NCBI RefSeq assembly: GCF_000021805.1
Contig: NC_011726.1
Coordinates: 806,001-870,000 of the forward strand
Direction of reading: 5' to 3'
Length of the DNA: 64,000 nucleotides
Source of the DNA: Rippkaea orientalis PCC 8801
GTDB lineage: Bacteria > Cyanobacteriota > Cyanobacteriia > Cyanobacteriales > Microcystaceae
Below the pieces are notes generated by a model that was not told where the DNA came from, made no database searches, and saw nothing but the letters and a program-made list of their open reading frames with translations. The position numbers were made by a program, and so were the translations under genes. Below, piece after piece: positions 55,629 through 63,515 of this stretch (its first letter is position 1; every line of letters starts with the position of its first letter).

Positions 55629-57116
55629 ATGATTAACAGCCTATTTAAGCCTCTTTTATCTGAAACGGACAAGAAATGGAAACCCATTCTCAAAGCCTTT
55701 GAAGCAGCTATTGGTAAAGACGGAGTCGTTCGCCGCAAAGAAGAACTCCTGACCTACGAATGCGACGGGTTAACCAGTTATCGTCAACGGCCTGCTGTTG
55801 TTGTTCTTCCCCGAACAACAGAAGAAGTCGCTGCGGTTGTTAAAATATGCCATGATTACCAAATTCCTTGGGTAGCCAGAGGTGCAGGAACTGGGTTATC
55901 AGGAGGGGCTTTACCAGTAGAAGATTGCGTGTTAATTGTCACAGCCCGCATGAAACAAATTCTAGAAATAGACTTAGAAAATCAACGAGTTATCGTCCAA
56001 CCAGGTGTTATTAATAATTGGGTCACTCAAGCGGTAAGTGGGGCAGGATTTTATTATGCCCCAGACCCTTCGAGTCAAATTATTTGTTCTATTGGCGGCA
56101 ATGTGGCGGAAAATTCAGGGGGGGTTCATTGTCTTAAATATGGGGTAACAAGTAACCATGTTTTAGGCTTAAAATTAGTCATTCCTGACGGGTCAATTGT
56201 AGATGTTGGGGGAATGATTCCTGAAATGCCTGGCTACGATTTAACGGGCTTATTTGTGGGTTCTGAAGGAACATTAGGCATTGCAACGGAAATCACTTTA
56301 AAGATTTTGAAAACCCCTGAAGCAATCTGTGTTTTATTAGCTGATTTTACCAGTGTGGAAGCAGCCGGACAAGCCGTATCGGATATTATTAGTTCGGGGA
56401 TTATTCCGGCTGGACTAGAAATCATGGATAATTTTTGTATTAATGCAGTCGAAGATGTGGTTGCTACCAATTGTTATCCCAGAGATGCAGAAGCCATTTT
56501 ATTAATTGAATTAGATGGGTTACAAGTAGAAGTCGCTGCCAATAAGGAACGGGTAGCTAAAATTTGTCGAAAAAATGGGGCAAGGGACATTACCTCAGCT
56601 AATGACCCAGAAACTCGTCTAAAATTATGGAAGGGACGTAAAGCAGCCTTCGCTGCAGCCGGGAATATTAGTCCTAATTATTTTGTTCAAGATGGGGTGA
56701 TTCCCCGTACTCAATTAGCGAAAGTTCTTCAACAAATTAATGAGTTAGGAGAACAATATGGCTATCGTATTGCTAATGTTTTCCATGCTGGAGATGGTAA
56801 CTTACATCCCTTAATTTTGTATGATAATTCCATCGTAGGGGCTTGGGAGGAAGTTGAAAAATTAGGGGGAGAAATTCTTAAATTATGTGTAGAATGTGGC
56901 GGTAGTTTATCAGGAGAACATGGTATCGGTTCGGATAAAAATTGCTATATGCCTTATATGTTTAACGAAACTGACTTAGAAACGATGCAATGGGTACGTC
57001 AGATATTTAACCCTGACAATTTAGCTAACCCTGGTAAGGTTTTTCCGACTCCTCGTACTTGTGGAGAAGCTGCTAATGCTAAACTAGAACAGTTTAAAGA
57101 AATAGACCTATATTAG
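55629..57116 (+). CDS. glcD: Glycolate dehydrogenase subunit GlcD-type FAD oxidase
   Basis: A 495-residue FAD-binding protein of the VAO/GlcD family that oxidises glycolate (or D-lactate) in photorespiration. The FAD-binding half shows PRTTEEVAAVVKICHDYQIP, ARGAGTGLSGGALP, SIGGNVAENSGGVHCLKYG and GSEGTLGIATEITLKIL; the C-terminal half has FHAGDGNLHPLILYD (metal His) and SGEHGIGSDK. In Synechocystis GlcD1 and GlcD2 turn glycolate into glyoxylate. No glcE or glcF is adjacent, as expected in cyanobacteria. ATG 55629 is preferred to TTG 55608. Confidence 0.9.
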   Translation: MINSLFKPLLSETDKKWKPILKAFEAAIGKDGVVRRKEELLTYECDGLTSYRQRPAVVVLPRTTEEVAAVVKICHDYQIPWVARGAGTGLSGGALPVEDCVLIVTARMKQILEIDLENQRVIVQPGVINNWVTQAVSGAGFYYAPDPSSQIICSIGGNVAENSGGVHCLKYGVTSNHVLGLKLVIPDGSIVDVGGMIPEMPGYDLTGLFVGSEGTLGIATEITLKILKTPEAICVLLADFTSVEAAGQAVSDIISSGIIPAGLEIMDNFCINAVEDVVATNCYPRDAEAILLIELDGLQVEVAANKERVAKICRKNGARDITSANDPETRLKLWKGRKAAFAAAGNISPNYFVQDGVIPRTQLAKVLQQINELGEQYGYRIANVFHAGDGNLHPLILYDNSIVGAWEEVEKLGGEILKLCVECGGSLSGEHGIGSDKNCYMPYMFNETDLETMQWVRQIFNPDNLANPGKVFPTPRTCGEAANAKLEQFKEIDLY

Positions 57117-57151
57117 AATAGTGAATAGTTAATAGTTAATAGTTAATAGTT
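57117..57151. repeat. Heptanucleotide tandem repeat (AATAGTT)
   Basis: Five units: AATAGTG and then four AATAGTT, immediately after the glcD stop codon. STRR class; related runs at 11554 and 60214. Confidence 0.8.
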
Positions 57152-57199
57152 AAACTGTTTTATAATTAATTGTCCCTTATCTGTTGTTCATTCATTAAT

Positions 57200-57604
57200 A
57201 TGCTAGGAAATTTTCAACAAAGTAACTTAAGAATTGCCGTCGGTGTTGGGGAAACGACTATCAGAGAGAGTTTAGTGAAAACCGATAAACTTCGTCAATG
57301 GTTGATGCCTCAAACCCTATCCTCTGATCTTCCTGATACCTTAGAAAGCGGGTTAACTTTTACCAGTTCCTTGGGGTTTGTTACCATTGAACACAAAGTG
57401 GAAATTGTCAATCAAAATAGTCTAAGATTGTTATTAAGTCAAGGAATTGATGGCTATCATGAATGGGTTTGGGGTGATGGTTGGGTACAATCTCGCTTAG
57501 AAGGAATTTCTCTTTTACCCCTTAAATTGGGGCAAACTTTTAGTTTATTAAAATTCCGTCAGTTTCTGTTAAGTCACGAACAACATAAAACCCTTCAAGA
57601 ATAA
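57200..57604 (+). CDS. SRPBCC-like small protein
   Basis: A 134-residue soluble protein (MLGNFQQSNLRIAVGVGETTIRESL...). The pattern of beta strands (GLTFTSSLGFVTIEHKVEIVNQNSLRLLLSQGIDG) with a Trp-rich hairpin (YHEWVWGDGWVQSRLEG) and a C-terminal helix suggests the START/SRPBCC fold that binds hydrophobic ligands. I do not know a function. ATG 57200 starts the conserved part; a TTG at 57170 is in frame. The heptamer repeat lies just upstream. Confidence 0.65.
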   Translation: MLGNFQQSNLRIAVGVGETTIRESLVKTDKLRQWLMPQTLSSDLPDTLESGLTFTSSLGFVTIEHKVEIVNQNSLRLLLSQGIDGYHEWVWGDGWVQSRLEGISLLPLKLGQTFSLLKFRQFLLSHEQHKTLQE

Positions 57605-57740
57605 ACAATAAATACTGAAAAATTACTTCCTTTTTATTAATAATCCGTAAGGATCACAAAATTGTCTCAAAAACCCGCTCCTACAGGTTTCGTTTGTTTG
57701 TGTTATATTGAAAGATGTATTCATATCATCTCAAAACACA

Positions 57741-57944
57741 ATGACTCAACGACTAAAACGATGGGAGTCCCCGCGTCGTCAAGGAAGAAACGACAAAGGA
57801 AAAGGGGGAAGTGCCAGACAAAGGCAACTGAAAAAACAACAACAGATGTTACGCAAAAAGCTAAAAGAACATCCTGATAATAATAATAAGAACCAATCAA
57901 CTAGGGAAGAGAAAAAACCATCTCTTCCCTTTATTTTTGTCTGA
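57741..57944 (+). CDS. Small, highly basic protein
   Basis: A 67-residue ORF starting MTQRLKRWESPRRQGRNDKG, with Lys/Arg/Gln-rich sequence (SARQRQLKKQQQMLRKKLK) to about residue 45. Such composition suggests nucleic-acid or ribosome binding. The last codons lie within a terminator hairpin, so the natural end may be earlier in evolutionary terms or the stop may simply overlap it. A longer start at 57708 is possible. I do not recognise the family. Confidence 0.5.
   Translation: MTQRLKRWESPRRQGRNDKGKGGSARQRQLKKQQQMLRKKLKEHPDNNNKNQSTREEKKPSLPFIFV
57903..57937 (+). terminator. Terminator hairpin overlapping the basic-protein ORF
   Basis: AGGGAAGAGA (57903-57912) pairs with TCTCTTCCCT (57921-57930) and TTATTTTTG follows. 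It overlaps the last codons of the ORF that ends at 57944. Confidence 0.75.
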
Positions 57945-58219
57945 TTTTAAGCAAAAAGAAAATAGTAAATGACAAGTTAATACTAACCTTGTCTATAACA
58001 TTAAAGAAGATATTACTGGCAAAACAATAACAAAGCCGAATTTTCCCGAATTTACGTTATTGATGTAATCTAAAACACATTCTTGTTGTAAATTTGAATC
58101 ATTTGTATTGATAAAATTGATCGCTTTTGAGAAGTTGAAAAAATCTTTAAATCTGTGTTACTAACTAACTAGGCTAACAACCAATCATGTAATCTAGAAC
58201 ACATAAAACAGTCCTGAAA

Positions 58220-60079
58220 ATGAATAACATTCTCATCAAATATCCCCTAATTTTATTGCCGTTTGTCTCTAGTTTAATCTTGAGTAGTCCAGCAGAAGCT
58301 CAATTTACTCTCTCAATTTTTCATAATAATGATGGAGAATCGCAGCTTTTACAGAATGGTAATGAAGGAGGAGCAGCCTCTTTTATCACCTTATTAAATA
58401 GCCTGAAAGCACAAGCTAATGCTGACCCAAACATTGATGCTACTCTGACCCTTTCTTCGGGGGATAATTTTCTAGCAGGTCCCGAATTTAATGCGAGTTT
58501 AACCGATGGAATTTTCTATGATGTTCGTGTCTTAAATGCCATTGGTTATGACGCGATCGCTTTAGGTAATCATGATTTTGATTTTGGACCTGATCTGTTA
58601 GCTAATTTTATTAGTAGTCCTGACTTTTCCCAACCCGTTCCTTTTCTGGGAGCCAACCTCGATTTTTCAGGAGAACCTAGCCTACAAGCGTTAGTCGATA
58701 GTGGCAGAATTGCCGCCAGTACTATCGTGAATAAAGGAGGCGAAGATATTGGGATTATTGGAGCAATTACTCCTAGTTTACCGGCCATTTCTAGCCCTGG
58801 AAATGTCCTCATCAATCCCGATCTCACGGGAATTATACAAACAGAAATTAATGCTCTCGAAGCCTTAGGAGTCAATAAAATCATCCTAATTAGTCATTTA
58901 CAATCGATAAACGAAGAATTAGCTCTCATTCCTCAACTTAGTGGAATTGATGTTGTCATTGCTGGAGGAGGAGACGACTTACTCGCTAATCCTAGTGATC
59001 CCCTACTCCCTAGCGATCAAGGATCAGGAGCAGCCGGTCTCTATCCCTTAACAGCCCTTAATCTAGATGGGATCACGGTTCCAGTTGTAACCACCGCAGG
59101 GGAATACAAATACATTGGTCAATTAGAAGTCACCTTTGATAACTTAGGGGAAGTCATCGGTTTTCAAGGGGGTCCGGTCAGAAATTTCCAAGGCGACCCC
59201 AATACTACCCCCGACCCCACCATTGTCTCAACCGTGGTTGACCCGGTGCAAGCCTCTATTGATGCCTTAGATGCCAACGTTATTGCCACCAGTGAAGTTG
59301 ATCTCAACGGACGTAGAGGTAGCTTTAGTAGTGGTGAACCCGGGGTGAGAACGGTTGAAACTAATCAGGGAAATTTAATTGCTGATGCGATTTTATGGCA
59401 AGCGACTCAACTCGCGCCTAGTTTGGGTTTACCGACTCCCAATGTTGCCTTACAAAATGGGGGAGGAATCCGCAATAATTCGATTATTGCTGCGGGAGAT
59501 ATTACGGAATTGGACACTTTTGATATGCTACCTTTTTCTAATTTTCTCTCCATTGTTCCGGATATTTCCCCAACACAATTTAAAGAAATTTTAGAAAATG
59601 CGGTTTCTCGAGTTCAAAATACTGATGGTCGGTTTGCCCAAATTGCCGGGTTTGAATTTATCTATGATATATCAGCAACGGCTCAAACTGTAGACAATAA
59701 TGGCAATGTTTTAACCCCAGGCGATCGCATTCGTTCGGTTCAATTGTCTGATGGTACAGTTATTGTAGAGAATGGGACTGTTGTTGCCGGTGCACCTAAT
59801 CTGAACATTGCTACCATTGACTTTTTAGCTCGTGGCGGCGATCAATATCCCTTGAGAGGCGCATCTTTTACCAATTTAGGCGTTAGTTATCAACAGGCTT
59901 TAGCTAACTATATTACCCAAGAATTACAAGGGCAAATCTTAGCGTCTCAGTATCCCGAAGGGGGAAGCGGAAGGATTTTAGAGATTCAACAAATTCCAAC
60001 TCCTGTGCCTGAACCCAGTGCTTTATTAGGATTACTTTTCATGGGAGGAACTGCTATTTTAGTCAAGAAAAAAGGTTAA
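58220..60079 (+). CDS. PEP-CTERM 5'-nucleotidase / metallophosphoesterase
   Basis: A 619-residue exported enzyme. Signal peptide (about residues 1-28, SPAEA-QF). Metallophosphatase domain: LSIFHNNDGES, LSSGDNFLAGPEFNAS, ALGNHDFDFGP, and VIAGGGDD (metal ligands in order). 5'-nucleotidase C-terminal domain (about 375-585): GNLIADAILW, QNGGGIRNN, and DMLPFSNFLS. The C-terminus is a PEP-CTERM sorting tag (VPEPSALLGLLFMGGTAILV then KKKG), so an exosortase system is implied. It should release phosphate from nucleotides outside the cell. The 275-base gap before it holds no other gene. Confidence 0.9.
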   Translation: MNNILIKYPLILLPFVSSLILSSPAEAQFTLSIFHNNDGESQLLQNGNEGGAASFITLLNSLKAQANADPNIDATLTLSSGDNFLAGPEFNASLTDGIFYDVRVLNAIGYDAIALGNHDFDFGPDLLANFISSPDFSQPVPFLGANLDFSGEPSLQALVDSGRIAASTIVNKGGEDIGIIGAITPSLPAISSPGNVLINPDLTGIIQTEINALEALGVNKIILISHLQSINEELALIPQLSGIDVVIAGGGDDLLANPSDPLLPSDQGSGAAGLYPLTALNLDGITVPVVTTAGEYKYIGQLEVTFDNLGEVIGFQGGPVRNFQGDPNTTPDPTIVSTVVDPVQASIDALDANVIATSEVDLNGRRGSFSSGEPGVRTVETNQGNLIADAILWQATQLAPSLGLPTPNVALQNGGGIRNNSIIAAGDITELDTFDMLPFSNFLSIVPDISPTQFKEILENAVSRVQNTDGRFAQIAGFEFIYDISATAQTVDNNGNVLTPGDRIRSVQLSDGTVIVENGTVVAGAPNLNIATIDFLARGGDQYPLRGASFTNLGVSYQQALANYITQELQGQILASQYPEGGSGRILEIQQIPTPVPEPSALLGLLFMGGTAILVKKKG

Positions 60080-60103
60080 ATTAATCAACAGTCAGTTTAG
60101 TAG

Positions 60104-60120
60104 GGTGGGCATTGCCCACC
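60104..60120. repeat. Dispersed palindrome GGTGGGCATTGCCCACC, copy 4
   Basis: Perfect 8-1-8 inverted repeat 24 bases after the nucleotidase stop, a possible transcription stop. Confidence 0.85.
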
Positions 60121-60147
60121 GTGTCATTAATTTTCACAAGTACATAA

Positions 60148-60206
60148 AGGCGGGTTTATTGAGCTTATTTGTTTGTAACAAAAATGTATCAAAAACCCGC
60201 CCCTAC
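60148..60206. repeat. GGCGGGTTT inverted repeat, copy 2
   Basis: GGCGGGTTTATTGAG faces CAAAAACCCGCCCCTAC. Same layout as 48814; a lone half with CAAAAACCCGCTCCTACAG is at about 57668. Confidence 0.7.
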
Positions 60207-60213
60207 TATAGTA

Positions 60214-60241
60214 TTAACTATTCACTATTCACTATTAACTT
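60214..60241. repeat. Heptanucleotide tandem repeat (TTCACTA)
   Basis: Four units TTAACTA, TTCACTA, TTCACTA, TTAACTT before the acetyltransferase stop codon. It is the reverse complement of the AATAGTT/AATAGTG run at 57117. Confidence 0.75.
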
Positions 60242-60251
60242 AACGGTATAG

Positions 60252-60893
60252 TCAATTCAAATCTTTAGGTGAGCGCACCATTAACCATAGGGGAGGAGCC
60301 TCAGTTTGAAAACGAGCTTCTTCGCAAACGACAAACCCTTGGCGTTGGTAGAAACGCACCGCCCGTTCTGTGGAAGTATACAAGCAACAAGCCTGTTCCT
60401 CCTCATCGGCGAGGTCTAGCACAGGTTGTAACAGCAAACTGCCAATTCCCCGTCCCTGGCTTTCGGGGGTGACGGCCAGTCCATCTAAATACCAATGGGG
60501 TGAGGGACAATGGCGTACCCGCAGCATTTCTGTAAATTCCAACAGAGCGAACAGGCGATGGGTACTCCGCCAACCAACACGATACAATGTTTGCAAAATC
60601 GATAGCCACAGGCCCCAAAACATTTTTCTTCGCACACCAGGGGGCAACCAACTGGCAATACCCAAAATTTCGGGAGCGGTGGTGTACGTCCGTCCGTGCG
60701 GGTGACTGTGACGCAAAGCTTCACACCAGAACCAGCGCATCACATCTAACCGGTTTCGAGCGTCAGGGAGTAAGTAGCTCCCAAGGGGATCAGTAGCAAA
60801 AGCACCAGCCATCACGTTAGCGGCATGATCGATTTTTTCCTTTGAGAGTACAGCGATCGCCACTTCGGTAGGTTCGACAAATATTTCAATCAT
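60252..60893 (-). CDS. GNAT-family N-acetyltransferase
   Basis: A 213-residue acetyltransferase. The acetyl-CoA motif A is LDGLAVTPESQGRGIGSLLLQPVLDLAD (about residues 138-165), then CCLYTSTERAVRFYQRQGFVV. The N-terminal half (KIDHAANVMAGAFATDPLGSYLLPD) is like that of puromycin-type or other small-molecule acetyltransferases. AGGAGAG precedes the ATG. It is the last gene of a three-gene leftward block behind TetR operators. GC content and codon use look higher than in flanking genes, a hint of transfer. Substrate unknown. Confidence 0.85.
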   Translation of the reverse strand: MIEIFVEPTEVAIAVLSKEKIDHAANVMAGAFATDPLGSYLLPDARNRLDVMRWFWCEALRHSHPHGRTYTTAPEILGIASWLPPGVRRKMFWGLWLSILQTLYRVGWRSTHRLFALLEFTEMLRVRHCPSPHWYLDGLAVTPESQGRGIGSLLLQPVLDLADEEEQACCLYTSTERAVRFYQRQGFVVCEEARFQTEAPPLWLMVRSPKDLN

Positions 60894-60951
60894 GAAATTC
60901 TCTCCTAATTTTAAGCCATTTGTTGCTTGTGAGAAAAACTCAGAGATACCT

Positions 60952-61257
60952 CTAATGGTTGTTTGATTTTTGAATTGGTTGAATGTTCAATTGTGCTTGC
61001 CATTGGGTCAGAGGCTTTTCCCACCCCTCTTCCCATTTCTGGGAAAAGAGTGACTTAGCGGAAGTTCCTAACAATCCATAGGCTAAATCACCAACTACGT
61101 CCAGACTATAATCTCCCAATAGCATTGAGGTGCAGGACTTAGCGATTAGCAGTTTTGACAGGACTAACTTAAACCCTTGAATGATTGGATTTTGCGTCTG
61201 TTTTTGCACAGGAGTATTCACAGATCCATTCGTCGTAGTTGAATGAAGCAGTTGCAT
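60952..61257 (-). CDS. Hypothetical protein of the TetR-controlled block
   Basis: A 101-residue protein with no clear signal peptide. The middle (GFKLVLSKLLIAKSCTSMLLGDYSLDVVGDLAYGLLGTSAK) is moderately hydrophobic and amphipathic; the end is Trp/Gln-rich (EEGWEKPLTQWQAQL). GGAGTG lies about eight bases before the ATG. It lies between the 84-residue gene and the acetyltransferase gene on the same strand, with gaps of about 76 and 58 bases. No family is recognised. Confidence 0.6.
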   Translation of the reverse strand: MQLLHSTTTNGSVNTPVQKQTQNPIIQGFKLVLSKLLIAKSCTSMLLGDYSLDVVGDLAYGLLGTSAKSLFSQKWEEGWEKPLTQWQAQLNIQPIQKSNNH

Positions 61258-61333
61258 AGAAAATCACTCCAAAAGAACTTAACCGTTAACAAACCGTTGT
61301 CAAATCGAATACACCAAAGACACTCGCAGACTG

Positions 61334-61588
61334 TTACCAGAGCAAGTCATTGAGCAACCCATAGGCACCGACAAAATCAATCCGGGCAATCGCGTTGAAA
61401 TAACGAACCTGTTCATAAGTCCGTTCCACCCCTGATGCAAAAGGCAATTTGAGTGGAGCGATCGCCAATACAAACCAAGGAGCACATTGGTAGCGCACAA
61501 ACCGAAACCCAAGGTGGATGTATTGCAGCAAACAGCGAGAGCGCATACTGGTGGAGCCAGCTTTCGGAGTCAGCAAGTTTTGAGCCAT
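61334..61588 (-). CDS. Small hypothetical protein, first gene of the TetR-controlled block
   Basis: An 84-residue ORF (MAQNLLTPKAGSTSMRSRCLLQ...) with an aromatic, hydrophobic centre (FRFVRYQCAPWFVLAIAPLKLPFAS) and an end (DFVGAYGLLNDLLW) that loosely echoes DVVGDLAYGLL in the next gene. I start it at 61588 because the longer frame would run through the operators. No Shine-Dalgarno site is clear. It is not recognised; it could be a membrane-associated peptide. Confidence 0.5.
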   Translation of the reverse strand: MAQNLLTPKAGSTSMRSRCLLQYIHLGFRFVRYQCAPWFVLAIAPLKLPFASGVERTYEQVRYFNAIARIDFVGAYGLLNDLLW

Positions 61589-61621
61589 AATATGATTCTT
61601 TGGTGCAAGCCAAGTTAAGAT

Positions 61622-61694
61622 ATGAGCGATGCTCATGTTTTTACAATACGAGCAGTTCTCATGTTTTGTCAAGTAAAATATGAGTAATCCTCAT
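61622..61694. promoter_or_regulatory. Three TetR-type operators (ATGAGN5CTCAT)
   Basis: Sites at 61622-61636 (ATGAGCGATGCTCAT), 61648-61662 (ACGAGCAGTTCTCAT, one mismatch) and 61680-61694 (ATGAGTAATCCTCAT) share the half-site ATGAG and a total length of 15 bases. They fill the gap between the divergent starts at 61588 and 61717, so the adjacent TetR protein most likely represses both itself and the leftward block. Confidence 0.8.
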
Positions 61695-61716
61695 TTATTT
61701 CTAGAGACTCGGAAGA

Positions 61717-62373
61717 ATGCCCATGTCTGAAAGTCCATCACTCGCTGGCGGAATGCGCCGCAAGCCACAGCAGGCTCGTAGTCAGGAGCGGGTCAATCGC
61801 ATTCTGGATGTGGCAGAAGATCTGTTTGCCCGACAGGGTTATGCTGCAACGACCACCAATGCGATCGCGGCTCAAGCTCAAGTTCCCATCGGGTCGCTTT
61901 ATCAGTTTTTCCCAGATAAGACCGCGATTTTACAAGCTTTAGCTCTGCGCTATGGGGAAATGCTGCATCAAGAGTTGGTCATTATTGATGAGGCTGAGGC
62001 AGCCACACTTTCTTTGGCAGATTATGTGAACCAGTTAATTGACACTACCGATCGTTTCTTTACTGACAACCCCAGCTACTATGCTATTTTCATGGAGGTT
62101 CAAGGAAAGATACGCGAATTGGAAGAAATCGATGAGGCAACCGATGCCAAGTTGATTCAGCATTTAGCGGGTTCCTTAGCCAGCCGTAATGCAAGATTAG
62201 AACCTGTTGATTGTGAGGCGATCGCCTTTGTGCTGGTTAAAGCGATCGGCACGTTACTGTGGCTTGCCCTTGGTCAAGAAAAACCGTTTCGGCAGCGTCT
62301 AGTGGTAGAAACGAAACGACTCGCTTTTGAGTACCTACAAAGCTATTTCTCGTTCCTCCCTAATCCTAGCTAA
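61717..62373 (+). CDS. TetR/AcrR-family transcriptional regulator
   Basis: A 218-residue repressor. The helix-turn-helix (RILDVAEDLFARQGYAATTTNAIAAQAQVPIGSLYQFFPDKTAIL, about residues 27-71) is typical TetR; the ligand domain (about 80-215) is of the TetR_C type seen in cyanobacterial members. A second ATG at 61723 is possible. It diverges from the three-gene block (84-residue, 101-residue and GNAT genes), and three matched operators lie between. The inducing ligand is unknown; the acetyltransferase product or substrate is an obvious guess. Confidence 0.9.
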   Translation: MPMSESPSLAGGMRRKPQQARSQERVNRILDVAEDLFARQGYAATTTNAIAAQAQVPIGSLYQFFPDKTAILQALALRYGEMLHQELVIIDEAEAATLSLADYVNQLIDTTDRFFTDNPSYYAIFMEVQGKIRELEEIDEATDAKLIQHLAGSLASRNARLEPVDCEAIAFVLVKAIGTLLWLALGQEKPFRQRLVVETKRLAFEYLQSYFSFLPNPS

Positions 62374-62594
62374 CAACCCGCATCAAATTGAACTCAATTA
62401 TAGCTGATTTTGACTGAGATACTCGAAAAACTAAGTGCGATCACCGATCTTCTAGTGGAGGGTTTCAGCTAAAATAGGGCAATAGATTTCAGCCTAAATA
62501 CTTTTCTGACAAGCTTTATAATCTTTTTCTAAATTAGCTGAAACAGTCCACTACAGCTTTATCTCTTGATCACTGTTAACGATTCACTATTGAC

Positions 62595-62915
62595 TTAACG
62601 ATACTTCTCAAAAACTGTCATTAAAGTTGCTTTTGGATTGTCAATACAATAGTCAGTAATTTTATCAGTGGCTTGTTCTAATTGAGTCCTATCGATAACC
62701 ATTTGATTCTTTTTAGCCGTAACTAATCCATGGTAAAAGACTAAGATCAAATCTTTATCTTCGGCTGATGCTTTAAAAAGTTCTCGACAAGTTACTTCCA
62801 TTAAATTGACAGTCATTTCTCCTGAATTTTCTTGTGCTTGACTAGAACTTGTTCCTACTCCGCTAATAACTGTTGTTAGTACCAAGATAGATAATAATGC
62901 TTTAATGCGTTTCAT
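62595..62915 (-). CDS. HdeA/HdeB-like periplasmic protein
   Basis: A 106-residue protein with a signal peptide (cleavage about SSQAQ-EN, residue 28) and a mature part that fits the HdeA/HdeB acid-chaperone fold: VTCRELFKASAEDKDLILVFYHGLVTAKKN and IDRTQLEQATDKITDYCIDNPKATLMTVFEKY. Cys 43 and Cys 92 or so would form the conserved disulfide. In enterobacteria these proteins prevent aggregation at low pH; in cyanobacteria the role is untested. It is followed upstream by the glycine-zipper gene on the same strand. Confidence 0.8.
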   Translation of the reverse strand: MKRIKALLSILVLTTVISGVGTSSSQAQENSGEMTVNLMEVTCRELFKASAEDKDLILVFYHGLVTAKKNQMVIDRTQLEQATDKITDYCIDNPKATLMTVFEKYR

Positions 62916-62961
62916 GTTAGAACCTCAAATTTTTAGGAAAATAAATTCAATAAATTAATCC

Positions 62962-63330
62962 TTATCTAAGCGGTGCGCCCCTCATGCAGTCATCAAAAGC
63001 CTGGTTAAAAAGCCTATCATAATCTGTGCCTCGCTTGATACTTCCCCCAAGAATGCCGACGACAGAACCAATAGCTGCACCCGTTCCGGCTCCTCTACCA
63101 CCATCAACAATCGCTCCAATCGCCGCCCCACTAGCCGCGCCTCTAGCTCCTCCCTGCAAAAAACCGCCTCTAGCACGACGATCAGCAAATTCTCTGGCAT
63201 AGTCTTCACAATAAGATCTCGAACGATAACGAGACTGAGCAACGGTGACAGAAGGAAACAATAACATAATATCAGCCGCGACAATTAGGCTAATCGCTAA
63301 TATCGGTTGAAACGGTTTTAACATTGACAT
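62962..63330 (-). CDS. Secreted glycine-zipper protein
   Basis: A 122-residue protein with a signal peptide (cleavage about VTVAQ-SR) and a C-terminal glycine-zipper segment (GGARGAASGAAIGAIVDGG, then RGAGTGAAIGSVVGILGG, about residues 60-97), as in outer-membrane-associated small proteins. Two cysteines (SYCEDYAREFADRRA and DDCMRGAPLR) flank the zipper. The YDRLFNQAFDDCM tail is common in this family. It lies 46 bases upstream of the HdeA-like gene on the same strand, and the two may form an envelope-stress operon. Confidence 0.8.
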   Translation of the reverse strand: MSMLKPFQPILAISLIVAADIMLLFPSVTVAQSRYRSRSYCEDYAREFADRRARGGFLQGGARGAASGAAIGAIVDGGRGAGTGAAIGSVVGILGGSIKRGTDYDRLFNQAFDDCMRGAPLR

Positions 63331-63515
63331 GGCTTGTTGAGGGACAAAAAAATTTTACATCATCTTAATGGCAATAGATTAATTTTTCCCAAAAAAACTC
63401 TCAAAAATCGGGTTTTCTTCCCCCTTAAAAATCTTTAGCTTAGTTCTTGCGAGAAATTGCTACAATTGAGGGATACACTACAATCTAATCCTCCCAAGTT
63501 AGTGCGAATTGAGCT

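Noticed and set aside
60370-60796. Several open frames opposite to and within the acetyltransferase gene
   Set aside because: Shadows of the GNAT coding frame caused by its higher GC content.
61300-61613. Alternative leftward frames in the first gene of the TetR block
   Set aside because: They overlap the MAQNLL... ORF in other frames; choice of frame is not certain, but the 84-residue frame has an ATG just downstream of the operators.
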